Assembly (NCBI GenBank): GCA_964520865.1
Contig: CAZFOY010000014.1
Location: 1 to 64,000 of the forward strand
DNA: 64,000 bases
Direction: 5' to 3'
From: CAVQCT01 sp964520865
GTDB lineage: Bacteria; Zixibacteria; MSB-5A5; GN15; FEB-12
Position numbers and translations under genes: made by a program. Each line of letters opens with the position of its first letter. Position 1 is the stretch's first letter. Positions 43,531-51,760 of this stretch are shown here, in pieces. The notes beneath the pieces are model-generated. The model was given only the letters and a program-made list of their open reading frames with translations, did no database searches and was not told the origin of the DNA.

Positions 43531-44022
43531 CTAAGCGTCGGGATCAATCAGATACAGAGTCTGGCCGAATTCGACCGGCTGCGCGTTCTGCGCAAGAATC
43601 TTGGCTACCCTGCCGCTTACCTCAGACTCAATCTCATTCATGAGCTTCATAGCTTCGACTATACAAACAACCTGCCCGACGGAAATCTTCTCATTCAGCG
43701 ATACATAAGCACTGGCATCCGGCGATGGTGCAGAGTAAAATGTCCCGACCATGGGGGACTTGATTGGCACCAGCTTGCCGGTGTCTTCGGCTGCCGGAGC
43801 CTCGGCCTGAGGCGACGGAGCCGGAGGCGGAGCACTGTTGGCTTCCTTTTGAGTCGGCGCGACGATCGGTTGAACCACCGAAACCGCATGGCCGGAACCG
43901 TTCGATGATCCGGTTAATCGCTGGGTGATTCTGACCTTGCGGCCCCAACTCGACACCTCCAAAGACTCAATTTCGGACTCTTCAACCAGTCTTATGAGTT
44001 TTCGGATGTATTTTTCGTTCAT
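43531..44022 (-). CDS. accB: Biotin carboxyl carrier protein of acetyl-CoA carboxylase
   Basis: A 163-residue carrier with an N-terminal dimer region, a Pro/Ala-rich hinge (about 65-80) and the biotinyl domain. The biotin lysine is Lys126 in VEAMKLMNE. It follows the Xaa-Pro peptidase gene by 92 bp. accC is not adjacent: pilT intervenes. Confidence 0.96.
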   Translation of the reverse strand: MNEKYIRKLIRLVEESEIESLEVSSWGRKVRITQRLTGSSNGSGHAVSVVQPIVAPTQKEANSAPPPAPSPQAEAPAAEDTGKLVPIKSPMVGTFYSAPSPDASAYVSLNEKISVGQVVCIVEAMKLMNEIESEVSGRVAKILAQNAQPVEFGQTLYLIDPDA

Positions 44023-44114
44023 TATCCTGCCTCGACGGGACTATGTATAGTTAACGACCTTGTCCCCGTCTGGATTTAACTAATTCTGCATCGTGCTATA
44101 ATAAATTGTTTGAA

Positions 44115-45188
44115 CTATAGCTCCAACAAATTTTTTGGCGCCTTGTTCAGCACTCGTCCGCCTGATCTGGTCACGACAACATCGTCTTCGATTCGAACGC
44201 CGCCCCAGCCGGAGATATAAACCCCTGGCTCGATTGTTATGACGTTGTTAACCTTGAGCTTATCTGTTGACACAGAAGACACGCGCGGCCCCACATGGAC
44301 ATAGAATCCGATCCCGTGCCCGGTGCCATGCCCGAAATTCTTGCCGTGGCCAGCCCTGGTGATGATCTTGCGACAGGCATCGTCAACCACGCTTCCTTCC
44401 ACCCCAGCCTTAACCTTCTTTATCCCAGCGAGTTGAGCCTTAAGTACCAGGCTGTAGATTTTCTTCTGGCGGGGCGTGGCTTTGCCGACGACCACGGTTC
44501 GCGTAATGTCGGAGACATAGCCGTTGACAGTCGCGCCGAAATCGAACGTGATGAACTCTCCTGCCTTTACTTTCTTATGAGACGCTATTCCATGGGGCAT
44601 GGCTGATCGATAACCGGAGGCAATAATCGTCTCGAACGCCGGGCGTTCCGAGCCCAGCATTGCCATTTGGTATTCGAGTTCAGCCGCCAGCTCACTTTCG
44701 CGGACGCCTGGTTTGACAATCGCGAGTATCCGCTCGAAAGCTGTGTCAGAAATCTTCACCGCGGCCGCGATGTCGGCCAGTTCCGAAGATTCTTTCACCC
44801 AGCCGAGCTCGGTAAATAAATGAGTCGCGGGGATCAGGACGGCGTCCGGAATCTGGCGGCGCAGCCGCTCAGCAGCTCCGACTGTCGTATGTTCGGTGTC
44901 GAATCCATAGAGGGCGTTGCGCTTGTTCAAACGTGGGAAATCCTTCAGGGTGGTGGTCGGATCACCCTTGACAATATTGACCTTTGCCCCTTTGACCTGT
45001 TTCGCCGCCTGATCCTTGTAGCGGAAGTCCGTAAAGAAGTCGGCCGACGTCTGGGTGATCACCAGGAGTCCCGAAGACCCTGTGAACCCGGCCAGATACC
45101 GCGCGTAATCGAGATGAGTAACTACGAGACCATGGAGATTTTCACTCCGGAGTTGACTTCGTACCGCATCAATCCGTTTTTTTGACAT
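44115..45188 (-). CDS. Xaa-Pro aminopeptidase (M24 family)
   Basis: A 357-residue pita-bread metallopeptidase (PepP/PepQ-like) that removes residues next to proline. The N-terminal creatinase-like domain is followed by the M24 core with metal ligands in FDFGATVNGYVSDITRT, GHGTGHGIGF, TIEPGVYI and RIEDDVVV. The ATG at 45188 is chosen over the open frame to 45293, which would lie inside the TPR gene; the remaining overlap is 20 bp. The pairing with accB downstream (as pepP/efp-accB-accC elsewhere) is familiar, though no efp is seen here. Confidence 0.9.
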   Translation of the reverse strand: MSKKRIDAVRSQLRSENLHGLVVTHLDYARYLAGFTGSSGLLVITQTSADFFTDFRYKDQAAKQVKGAKVNIVKGDPTTTLKDFPRLNKRNALYGFDTEHTTVGAAERLRRQIPDAVLIPATHLFTELGWVKESSELADIAAAVKISDTAFERILAIVKPGVRESELAAELEYQMAMLGSERPAFETIIASGYRSAMPHGIASHKKVKAGEFITFDFGATVNGYVSDITRTVVVGKATPRQKKIYSLVLKAQLAGIKKVKAGVEGSVVDDACRKIITRAGHGKNFGHGTGHGIGFYVHVGPRVSSVSTDKLKVNNVITIEPGVYISGWGGVRIEDDVVVTRSGGRVLNKAPKNLLEL

Positions 45189-45822
45189 GAGCGCTTTCCT
45201 TCTCTTTAATTCTCTCTTCAGCCTGCGAGAGCTTCTCTTTGAAACGTCCGGTTGGGTTTTCATCAAACAGACGTTGATAGACCTCGGCGGCAAGCCGGGG
45301 GTATCCTTGACTCAAGTAGAGATCGGCAATCGTTTCGGTGTAAAAATGAATCGTCCGGGTCGGTGCCGGACGAGCGGGGGTTGTCGTTTCGGGCGCATGG
45401 GAAATCGTCAGCGTCCGCGTAATCTCCTTCTCCTTCTTCTCCAGACGACAGTTCAGTATTTTCGACCCGGGATCTATCTCCAGCACCCTGGCATAGAGCG
45501 CCAGGGCACCGAATTCGTCCTTTTGCTGATACTTGATATCTCCAAGATATTTCAGCGCCGCAACACTGTCCGGGTCCTGCATCAAAATCTCGTAGAACTG
45601 GTCGGTAGCTGTCTCGATTTGTCCGGCATGGAAGAGTGCTCTGGCGTAAGTCAGCCGAACGGAAGCTGCGTGCGCGTGTTCGGTGAGGTACTCGCGGCAG
45701 ATCTCAACGGCCCGCGAATATCTTCCATCCTGAAGGCAATCCGCTGCTTCCGCGGGTGCATAACCGCGAGCACAGAGAGAGTCGACTACCGACTGACCGT
45801 TATTGCCGATCGATTCGAACAT
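45169..45822 (-). CDS. TPR-repeat protein
   Basis: A 217-residue protein from ATG 45822 (the frame is open to a TTG at 45858). Three TPR-like helices pairs occupy about residues 25-125 (YSRAVEICREYL, IETATDQFYEIL, FGALALYARVLEIDP), then a Pro/Thr-rich linker and a last repeat (LAAEVYQRLFDENP) near the C-terminus. There is no signal peptide. Probably a cytosolic adaptor. Function unknown. Confidence 0.75.
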   Translation of the reverse strand: MFESIGNNGQSVVDSLCARGYAPAEAADCLQDGRYSRAVEICREYLTEHAHAASVRLTYARALFHAGQIETATDQFYEILMQDPDSVAALKYLGDIKYQQKDEFGALALYARVLEIDPGSKILNCRLEKKEKEITRTLTISHAPETTTPARPAPTRTIHFYTETIADLYLSQGYPRLAAEVYQRLFDENPTGRFKEKLSQAEERIKEKESAHVKKTD

Positions 45823-45909
45823 GAGGCTCAAGTAACAGGTAGCGGCCGGAAAAATCAAGGGAAAGCGGGGAAAAGACGGACAGACAGCGGAGCAACCTGG
45901 TCTGAGAGC

Positions 45910-46374
45910 CTATAGCTTCTTGATGATATGACTGGAGCTTCGGCCTTTGGTAAGACTGATCCGTTTGACCCTGCCGCCGTAGGAGCGAACAAACTCGGCG
46001 CCGGCGATTTCGTTTAGCTTGTAGTCGGCCCCCTTCACCAGCACATCGGGATGAACCGATTCGATCAGTTTGTCCGGTCTGTCTTCGCCGAAGAACACAA
46101 CGTAATCAACCGCCTCGAGCGCCAGCAGAATGATCGCTCGATCCCGTTGCGACTGAAGCGGGCGGGACTTGCCTTTGAGGCGACGCACGGAAGCATCGGT
46201 ATTCAGCCCAACAACAAGAACATCCCCCTCGTGCTTCGCTTTGGCAAGATATTCTACATGCCCGCGATGCAGGATGTCGAACACTCCGTTCGTGAAGACA
46301 ACCGTATTTCCCTTCTTCTGAAGCCTCCGTATCAGGGAGCTGATCTTGTTTCTGGCAATTAGTCCTTTTGTCAT
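45910..46374 (-). CDS. rfaE2: Heptose 1-phosphate adenylyltransferase (HldE C-domain type)
   Basis: A 154-residue nucleotidyltransferase with the GVFDILHRGH signature (about residues 26-35), KGKSRPLQSQRDR and the end motif KGRSSSHIIKKL. It converts heptose 1-phosphate to ADP-heptose for LPS core. In enterics this is fused to the kinase as HldE. Here the kinase gene is separate, 213 bp upstream with a small membrane-protein gene between. It points to a heptose-containing LPS and hence a diderm cell. Confidence 0.93.
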   Translation of the reverse strand: MTKGLIARNKISSLIRRLQKKGNTVVFTNGVFDILHRGHVEYLAKAKHEGDVLVVGLNTDASVRRLKGKSRPLQSQRDRAIILLALEAVDYVVFFGEDRPDKLIESVHPDVLVKGADYKLNEIAGAEFVRSYGGRVKRISLTKGRSSSHIIKKL

Positions 46375-46379
46375 TTGGA

Positions 46380-46577
46380 TTATCCGATATGCGGCAGCCG
46401 TCCGAATGCACCGAGCGCGACGAGAATAATCCCGCCGATAAGAAACAGGAGACGGTCGACTCGATGGCTCCCGAGGCCAAGTTTGCGATAGATGAATTGT
46501 GGTTGAAAGATCGCCGTCACCACCATGATGAGACCGATGCCAACCTGGAGAATCCGCATCAGGCTGTTCACGTCCAT
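46380..46577 (-). CDS. Small two-span membrane protein between the heptose genes
   Basis: A 65-residue protein with two hydrophobic helices (about residues 9-25 and 43-58) around the basic YRKLGLGSHRVDR loop, so the loop is probably cytosolic. It begins 10 bp after the kinase gene and ends 5 bp before the adenylyltransferase, which supports real expression. No family recognised. Confidence 0.65.
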   Translation of the reverse strand: MDVNSLMRILQVGIGLIMVVTAIFQPQFIYRKLGLGSHRVDRLLFLIGGIILVALGAFGRLPHIG

Positions 46578-46587
46578 AATGAGTCCG

Positions 46588-47631
46588 TCAGCCCGCAGCC
46601 GGATTGCGGATGTTCCCGTTGCGGAAGTTTCTCTCTAATTCTGATTTGAGTTGAGGCACGGTGACCGCCGCCGTACCGACTTCGCCGACCGTTATTCCGG
46701 CTCCGGTGTTCGCCACGATAGCACCTTCGACCAGCCCGGCCCCGGCACAGACCGCCGCGACAAATGTAGCAATAACCGTGTCGCCGGCCCCGGTGACATC
46801 AAACACTTTCCGCGCAAACGTTGGAATGTGAGTCGGCTCGGCACCTGCCTGGAACAGCGACATTCCGTCGGCTCCACGGGTGATCAGGATCGATCTGGCT
46901 TCGAGCCGGTCCAGCAAGCCGTTACCAACTTCGATAAGATCCTGTTCGGTCCTTATCCGTTTGCCGTAAGCAAAGCCCGCTTCGAGATGGTTCGGGGTAA
47001 TCAGCGATACTCTCTTATAATTGTAGAAGTGTGTTTCTTTAGGATCTACCGCTATGAAAATGTCTTTCTTCTGACACACATCGATAACCTGCTCGAGCAA
47101 CGCGGTCGTGATTACTCCTTTTCCGTAATCTGAGATCACGACGGCACCGATGCTATCGGCAACCGACATAAATCTGTTCAAGACTCTGCTCTCCACGTCC
47201 TTGTCTAATTCGTGAAGATTCTCCCGGTCGGTCCGGACCACCTGCTGGTTGTGAGCGATAATGCGGGTCTTGATTGTCGTTTGACGGGAGAGATCGTTCA
47301 CCAGGAAATCACTGGAGATGTCGCGCTCCTTGAGCAATTGACTGAGCCGAATCGAAGCTTCGTCTTCCCCGACTACACCGAGCAACAGCGGTTCGTCGCC
47401 AAGCGCGCGGATGTTCGCGGCGACGTTGGCCGCCCCGCCGAGAAGATGTTTGTCGTTGGTGATTTCTACAACCGGAACTGGTGCTTCGGGCGAGATGCGA
47501 CTGACGGTACCGAAGAGGTACTGGTCGAGCATGATATCGCCGAGAATCAGAATTTTGGCGCTACCGATCTTGTCGGTAATTTCGGTGATTCTGCTTTCGG
47601 TGAGGAGTTTCTGATGTTGGTCCGCTTGCAT
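46588..47631 (-). CDS. rfaE1: Heptose 7-phosphate kinase (HldE N-domain type)
   Basis: A 347-residue PfkB/ribokinase-family enzyme that phosphorylates heptose 7-phosphate at C1. ILILGDIMLDQYLFG, GGAANVAANI and the late DVTGAGDTVIA with the catalytic Asp are clear. The ATG at 47631 is used; upstream residues to 47694 are promoter DNA. A TATAAT -10 on the minus strand (47645-47650) lies very close to the start, giving a short leader. Confidence 0.93.
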   Translation of the reverse strand: MQADQHQKLLTESRITEITDKIGSAKILILGDIMLDQYLFGTVSRISPEAPVPVVEITNDKHLLGGAANVAANIRALGDEPLLLGVVGEDEASIRLSQLLKERDISSDFLVNDLSRQTTIKTRIIAHNQQVVRTDRENLHELDKDVESRVLNRFMSVADSIGAVVISDYGKGVITTALLEQVIDVCQKKDIFIAVDPKETHFYNYKRVSLITPNHLEAGFAYGKRIRTEQDLIEVGNGLLDRLEARSILITRGADGMSLFQAGAEPTHIPTFARKVFDVTGAGDTVIATFVAAVCAGAGLVEGAIVANTGAGITVGEVGTAAVTVPQLKSELERNFRNGNIRNPAAG

Positions 47632-47650
47632 TTCGTCACTGTATATTATA

Positions 47651-47678
47651 TTGACTGCGGCTGAGAATATATTACAAT
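47651..47678 (+). promoter_or_regulatory. Promoter of the DUF3467 / branching enzyme genes
   Basis: TTGACT, 16 bp, TACAAT. It overlaps the divergent rfaE1 promoter region, so the two directions may compete. The leader to the ATG at 47742 is about 57 nt. Confidence 0.55.
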
Positions 47679-47741
47679 GAACAGTCCCATACAAGGATTA
47701 AGCCTCATTTTTTAACTCTAACCACGAGCGAGGTTCAAGCA

Positions 47742-48071
47742 ATGCCGCAAGAACAACAGCCACAACAGATTAACATAGAGCTGGGGGAAAAGGAAGCAGA
47801 GGGGATTTACGCCAATCTGGCCATGATCATGCACTCGCCGACCGAGATCATTATCGATTTCGCGCGGGTCATGCCCCGCCTTCCCAAATCGAAGGTGCTG
47901 GCGAGAATTATCATGACTCCGATGCATGCCAAGATGCTGCACCGCGCCCTGTCCGACAACCTGAAGAAATTCGAAGGTCAGTTCGGCGAAATCAAGATCT
48001 ATGGTAACCCGGACAAGACCTCCAAACCGATCGGATTCGAGTCGAGTATGCCGGGAGGAGAAGAAGGATGA
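47742..48071 (+). CDS. DUF3467 family protein
   Basis: A 109-residue protein of DUF3467: IYANLAMIMHSPTEIIIDFARVMP and ARIIMTPMHAKMLHRALSDNLKKFE are the recognisable segments. The family is widespread in bacteria and archaea with no known function. Its stop overlaps the ATG of the GH57 gene (ATGA). Confidence 0.88.
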   Translation: MPQEQQPQQINIELGEKEAEGIYANLAMIMHSPTEIIIDFARVMPRLPKSKVLARIIMTPMHAKMLHRALSDNLKKFEGQFGEIKIYGNPDKTSKPIGFESSMPGGEEG

Positions 48072-49780
48072 CGCGAGGGTCATTCGCGTTCGTTCTTCAT
48101 TGTCATATTCCTTATGTTCTCTCGCACGGACGCTGGCCCCATGGAAGCGACTGGTTGTGCGAGGCAGCGGCTGAATCTTATCTCCCGATTCTAAATATCC
48201 TCGAACATTTTCAAGATAACGGGAAGGGACCGCACCTCACACTCGATTTCTCTCCGATTCTCTGCGAGCAACTCGCGAGTCAGGAATTCAAAAGCGAATT
48301 CAAAATCTATCTCGATCAGCGGATGAGCGCCGCGGAACACGATCTGCTCCAATTCACCGCGGATAGGCAGTCCGCTCTCACCCGCACCGCGTCATTCTGG
48401 ATTGACTTCTACCGACAGACCAGCGAGCAGTTCAGCCGGCTGAACGAAGACATCGTTGGGGCGTTCCGCAAACTGCAGGAAGCCGGTGTGGTCGAGATTC
48501 TCACTTGCGGCGCGACCCACGGCTACTTCCCCCTGCTCTCGCGTGATGCAACGATTCGCGCCCAGGTGGAAGAAGCAAAAGCCAATTATCGAAAATTTTT
48601 CGGCCGACCTCCCGAAGGGATCTGGCTTCCGGAGTGCGGCTACCGACCTTCGGGAAGCTGGCATCCGCCGTCATCGCTTGGTCGCACGCATGAGCCCTAC
48701 CGGCGCAAAGGGGTCGACGATATCCTCGCCGAATCCGATCTTTCCTTCTTCATCGCCGCAGGCGTCGACCGGAGAGCGGGGGGATCCTCCGCGCTACCGT
48801 TCCGAACATCCAACCGCCCCGCCTTTCCGTCGTATACCGCAAGGACAGCCGGCGCCGGCTTCGACAGTTCCAGTGGCGTCTCCCCTCGGGATCTGTTTCA
48901 ACTCAACTCGAGCGAACACGAGCCGGTCAAGTTCTTTGTGAGAGATCCGGAGACCGGGTTCATTGTCTGGTCGGGAGAATACGGGTATCCGGGAGATGGC
49001 AACTACCTCGAATTTCACAAGCGACGGTTCCCGAGCGGGCACCGCTATTGGGCAGTTACCTCACCAAAGAGCGATCTCGGACTCAAGACCGAGTATTTCC
49101 GCGACCGCGCTCTCGAAAAGACGGAGGAGCATGCCCGCCACTTCGTCAACACAGTGATCCAGGCCCTCCGAACGCATCAGAGCTCGACTCACCGGGATGG
49201 AATCGTCGTATCTCCGTTCGATGCCGAGTTATTCGGCCACTGGTGGTTCGAGGGACCGGAGTTTCTCGCCCACGTACTGCGATTGATCGACGAGAGCAAA
49301 GAGGTCGAGATGACTTCTCTATCGAGCTTCATCAGTCAACACCGATCTGCCCAAGCGGCATCTCTTGAAGAAGGAAGCTGGGGGATGGGTGGCGGACACT
49401 ACGTCTGGTTCAACGACCAGACGGCCTGGACCTGGCCGATCATCTACGCCGCCGAAGAGAAAATGCACCGCCTGGCGAGACTCTGGCAAGAGCAGACTGA
49501 TCACCGCGCACCGTTGGTGGAGGAGGCGATCAAACAAACGGCCCGGGAACTCATGCTCATGGTCGCTTCAGATTGGCAGTTCCTGATAACTACTAATTCC
49601 GCCCGGGACTACGCCGAGAAACGATTCAATGGACACGCCCGCTCATTCGCCCGGCTGGCCGACCTGTCCGAACGTTTGCTCAAAGAGGAAGAACCGGAGG
49701 CTGCCGACCGCAAGCTGCTGGCCGACAGCTGCTCTCAGGATAACGTGTTCGAAGAAATACAGATCGACTGGTTCGCCTGA
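48068..49780 (+). CDS. GH57 1,4-alpha-glucan branching enzyme
   Basis: A 570-residue GH57 enzyme with the DUF1957-type branching-enzyme layout. LHCHIPYV opens the barrel, the nucleophile is Glu189 in IWLPECGY and the acid/base region holds Asp385 in SPFDAELFGHWW. The C-terminal helical part (YAEKRFNGHARSF) is typical. It would introduce alpha-1,6 branches into glycogen. No glycogen synthase lies nearby. The call over alpha-amylase is based on the motif wording and length. Confidence 0.88.
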   Translation: MTRGSFAFVLHCHIPYVLSHGRWPHGSDWLCEAAAESYLPILNILEHFQDNGKGPHLTLDFSPILCEQLASQEFKSEFKIYLDQRMSAAEHDLLQFTADRQSALTRTASFWIDFYRQTSEQFSRLNEDIVGAFRKLQEAGVVEILTCGATHGYFPLLSRDATIRAQVEEAKANYRKFFGRPPEGIWLPECGYRPSGSWHPPSSLGRTHEPYRRKGVDDILAESDLSFFIAAGVDRRAGGSSALPFRTSNRPAFPSYTARTAGAGFDSSSGVSPRDLFQLNSSEHEPVKFFVRDPETGFIVWSGEYGYPGDGNYLEFHKRRFPSGHRYWAVTSPKSDLGLKTEYFRDRALEKTEEHARHFVNTVIQALRTHQSSTHRDGIVVSPFDAELFGHWWFEGPEFLAHVLRLIDESKEVEMTSLSSFISQHRSAQAASLEEGSWGMGGGHYVWFNDQTAWTWPIIYAAEEKMHRLARLWQEQTDHRAPLVEEAIKQTARELMLMVASDWQFLITTNSARDYAEKRFNGHARSFARLADLSERLLKEEEPEAADRKLLADSCSQDNVFEEIQIDWFA

Positions 49781-49832
49781 AACCTGAGCAGTTTTAGTTG
49801 CCAAGTCTCACCGAGAATTCCAAATTAATGTC

Positions 49833-50051
49833 ATGAGCGTCCTGAAGGAAAGCCAGAAGTGCCCTTACTGCAAGGAGACGGTGGCAGTCGGTGCGACCAT
49901 ATGCCGCTATTGCCACTCGGAGATCAAGCCCGCTAAATCGAAACGATCGTTCTTTGCCAGGTACAACACTTTTCGATTCGGCTTCCTGACCGGCGTGCTC
50001 TTCGCACTCGTGCTGGCAATCCTCGTGTACCTGCAGTTCTATACGAACTGA
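49833..50051 (+). CDS. Zinc-ribbon single-span membrane protein
   Basis: A 72-residue protein with a four-Cys zinc ribbon (CPYC and CRYC, about residues 10-27), a basic stretch (KPAKSKRSFF) and a C-terminal membrane helix (about 49-68). The positive side places the ribbon in the cytosol. The function is unknown. It converges with the CBS protein gene, whose stop is 7 bp away. Confidence 0.72.
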   Translation: MSVLKESQKCPYCKETVAVGATICRYCHSEIKPAKSKRSFFARYNTFRFGFLTGVLFALVLAILVYLQFYTN

Positions 50052-50058
50052 TCGACCC

Positions 50059-51324
50059 TCAGTCTTTCTTTCTGACTTTCACGGATAGAATGCGCTGCCC
50101 CTCAACCTTGTCGATCTCGAATTCGAGATCGTTCCAACGAATAATCTGACCGACATTTGGAACCGAACCGACCAGATCGTAGATCAGTCCGCCTACTGTA
50201 TCATAATCGCTCTGATCGTAGTCGGTGTCCAGTTCGTCCTGCAGTCTTTCGACCAGTACGTTGGCGTCGACCAGATACTCTCCGGCACCGAGCGATGTAA
50301 TTTCCTCTTCTTCCCAGTCGTGCTCGTCGCGGATCTCGCCGAAAATCTCCTCGATAATATCTTCGAGCGTGACCAGACCTGACACCCCGCCGTACTCGTC
50401 GACGACGAGGGCGATATGCTGTCGCTTGGCCCGGAACTCGCGGAGCAGCTCCCCGATAATCTTAGTCTCGGGAACGAAATACGGCTTGCGAAGGAACTTG
50501 GAAATGTCGAACGTCTCCCCCGGCTCGGGCATTTTGTTGAACAGATCCTTGACGTAAATCAGACCCTGGATCTTGTCTATGGTCTCTTCAAATACAGGAT
50601 AGCGGGAGTGTCCGTCGCGCGTGACCAGCTCACGGATCTTTCGGAAGCTCATCCCCTTATCGATCGCCACTATATTGATTCGGGGGATCATGATCTCCCT
50701 GACGACCGTCTGGTCAAGCAGGAAGATCTGGCTGATCATTTCGCGCTCTTCTTCGTCGACAATCGCTTCACCGATTCCGGCCCGCTCGGCGACGGTCGCG
50801 ATCGCCCGCTCGACAATCTCTTCCTTGTCCTCCTCGCTGATCTTCTCTCCTGCCGGTGATCTGTTGAGGGCCGACTGATAGAGTTTGAGAATCGGCAGAA
50901 ATACCAGGTAAACCAGATAAAGAATCCACAGATATCTGAACATCCCCGTATTGATGGCGTTTCGCGTCGAATATCTCGGCAGCACTTCAACGGCCAACAC
51001 GAATACCAGCCAGAGAACCAGCAGCACGCCGAGATTGATCACCCAGGAAAGGATGCCATCCAGGGGTACCACGTTCTGGAGCTGCACGATTGCAAGAACG
51101 CTGATAACGATGAGAAGAAACGATTTGTAAATGTCCGCCAGCTTAACCAACGACCTTGGGTCCGCGGCAAGCTTCCTCAGAAAACTCTGCTGACTTGAGT
51201 TCGACTTGGGAATGAGCGTCTCGAGTTCGTCCGGATCGACATACACCGCCAGGGCATACATCGACACGACATATCCTGAGACATAGGCAAGAAATATAAT
51301 AACAACGCTTACGAAATCCAGCAT
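50059..51324 (-). CDS. CNNM / CBS-pair / CorC-HlyC domain membrane protein
   Basis: A 421-residue protein of the hemolysin-C/CorB family, linked to Mg2+ or Co2+ transport. N-terminal membrane domain (about 1-150), two CBS motifs (VREIMIPRINIVAID, YVKDLFNK and VVDEYGGVSGLVTLEDIIEEIFGEI), and the C-terminal CorC transporter-associated domain (YDTVGGLIYDLVG). It follows ybeY by 4 bp, as in many genomes. Confidence 0.9.
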   Translation of the reverse strand: MLDFVSVVIIFLAYVSGYVVSMYALAVYVDPDELETLIPKSNSSQQSFLRKLAADPRSLVKLADIYKSFLLIVISVLAIVQLQNVVPLDGILSWVINLGVLLVLWLVFVLAVEVLPRYSTRNAINTGMFRYLWILYLVYLVFLPILKLYQSALNRSPAGEKISEEDKEEIVERAIATVAERAGIGEAIVDEEEREMISQIFLLDQTVVREIMIPRINIVAIDKGMSFRKIRELVTRDGHSRYPVFEETIDKIQGLIYVKDLFNKMPEPGETFDISKFLRKPYFVPETKIIGELLREFRAKRQHIALVVDEYGGVSGLVTLEDIIEEIFGEIRDEHDWEEEEITSLGAGEYLVDANVLVERLQDELDTDYDQSDYDTVGGLIYDLVGSVPNVGQIIRWNDLEFEIDKVEGQRILSVKVRKKD

Positions 51325-51328
51325 CGGC

Positions 51329-51760
51329 TCAATTTCCCATCACCCGACGAAGGTACCGGTCCTCACGTATCTTCATCATTTTCTCTTCCGACGGCTTGTA
51401 GTGGTCGTACCCCAGCAAATGGAGGAACCCATGACAGACCAGACGCAGAATTTCTTCACCCAGCGGCGCGCCGTAATCGGATGCCTGCCGCCGAGCTGTC
51501 GGCACCGATATATAGATCTCCCCAAAGACAGCCTCGTGCGACAAAGGATCATCGATATTGAACGAAAGCACATCGGTTGATTTGTCTTTGGCTCGAAATT
51601 TCCGATTCAATTCACGGAGCCTCTTGTCAGTCGTAAAGATGAGATTGGTCCGTCCGCGCCATTTCTTCGGTGTCTCATTCGCGAAGATATCGTTAAATAG
51701 AGACTGGAGTTTCGCGCGCGGAAGTCTCACGTCGGTTTCTTTGAAGATATTCAGCATCAT
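51329..51760 (-). CDS. ybeY: Endoribonuclease YbeY
   Basis: A 143-residue zinc-dependent RNase needed for 16S rRNA 3'-end processing. The metal site H110-X3-H114-X5-H120 (CHGFLHLLGYDH) is intact. The start overlaps the pgpH stop by 4 bp. The order phoH-pgpH-ybeY is a familiar arrangement. Confidence 0.95.
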   Translation of the reverse strand: MMLNIFKETDVRLPRAKLQSLFNDIFANETPKKWRGRTNLIFTTDKRLRELNRKFRAKDKSTDVLSFNIDDPLSHEAVFGEIYISVPTARRQASDYGAPLGEEILRLVCHGFLHLLGYDHYKPSEEKMMKIREDRYLRRVMGN

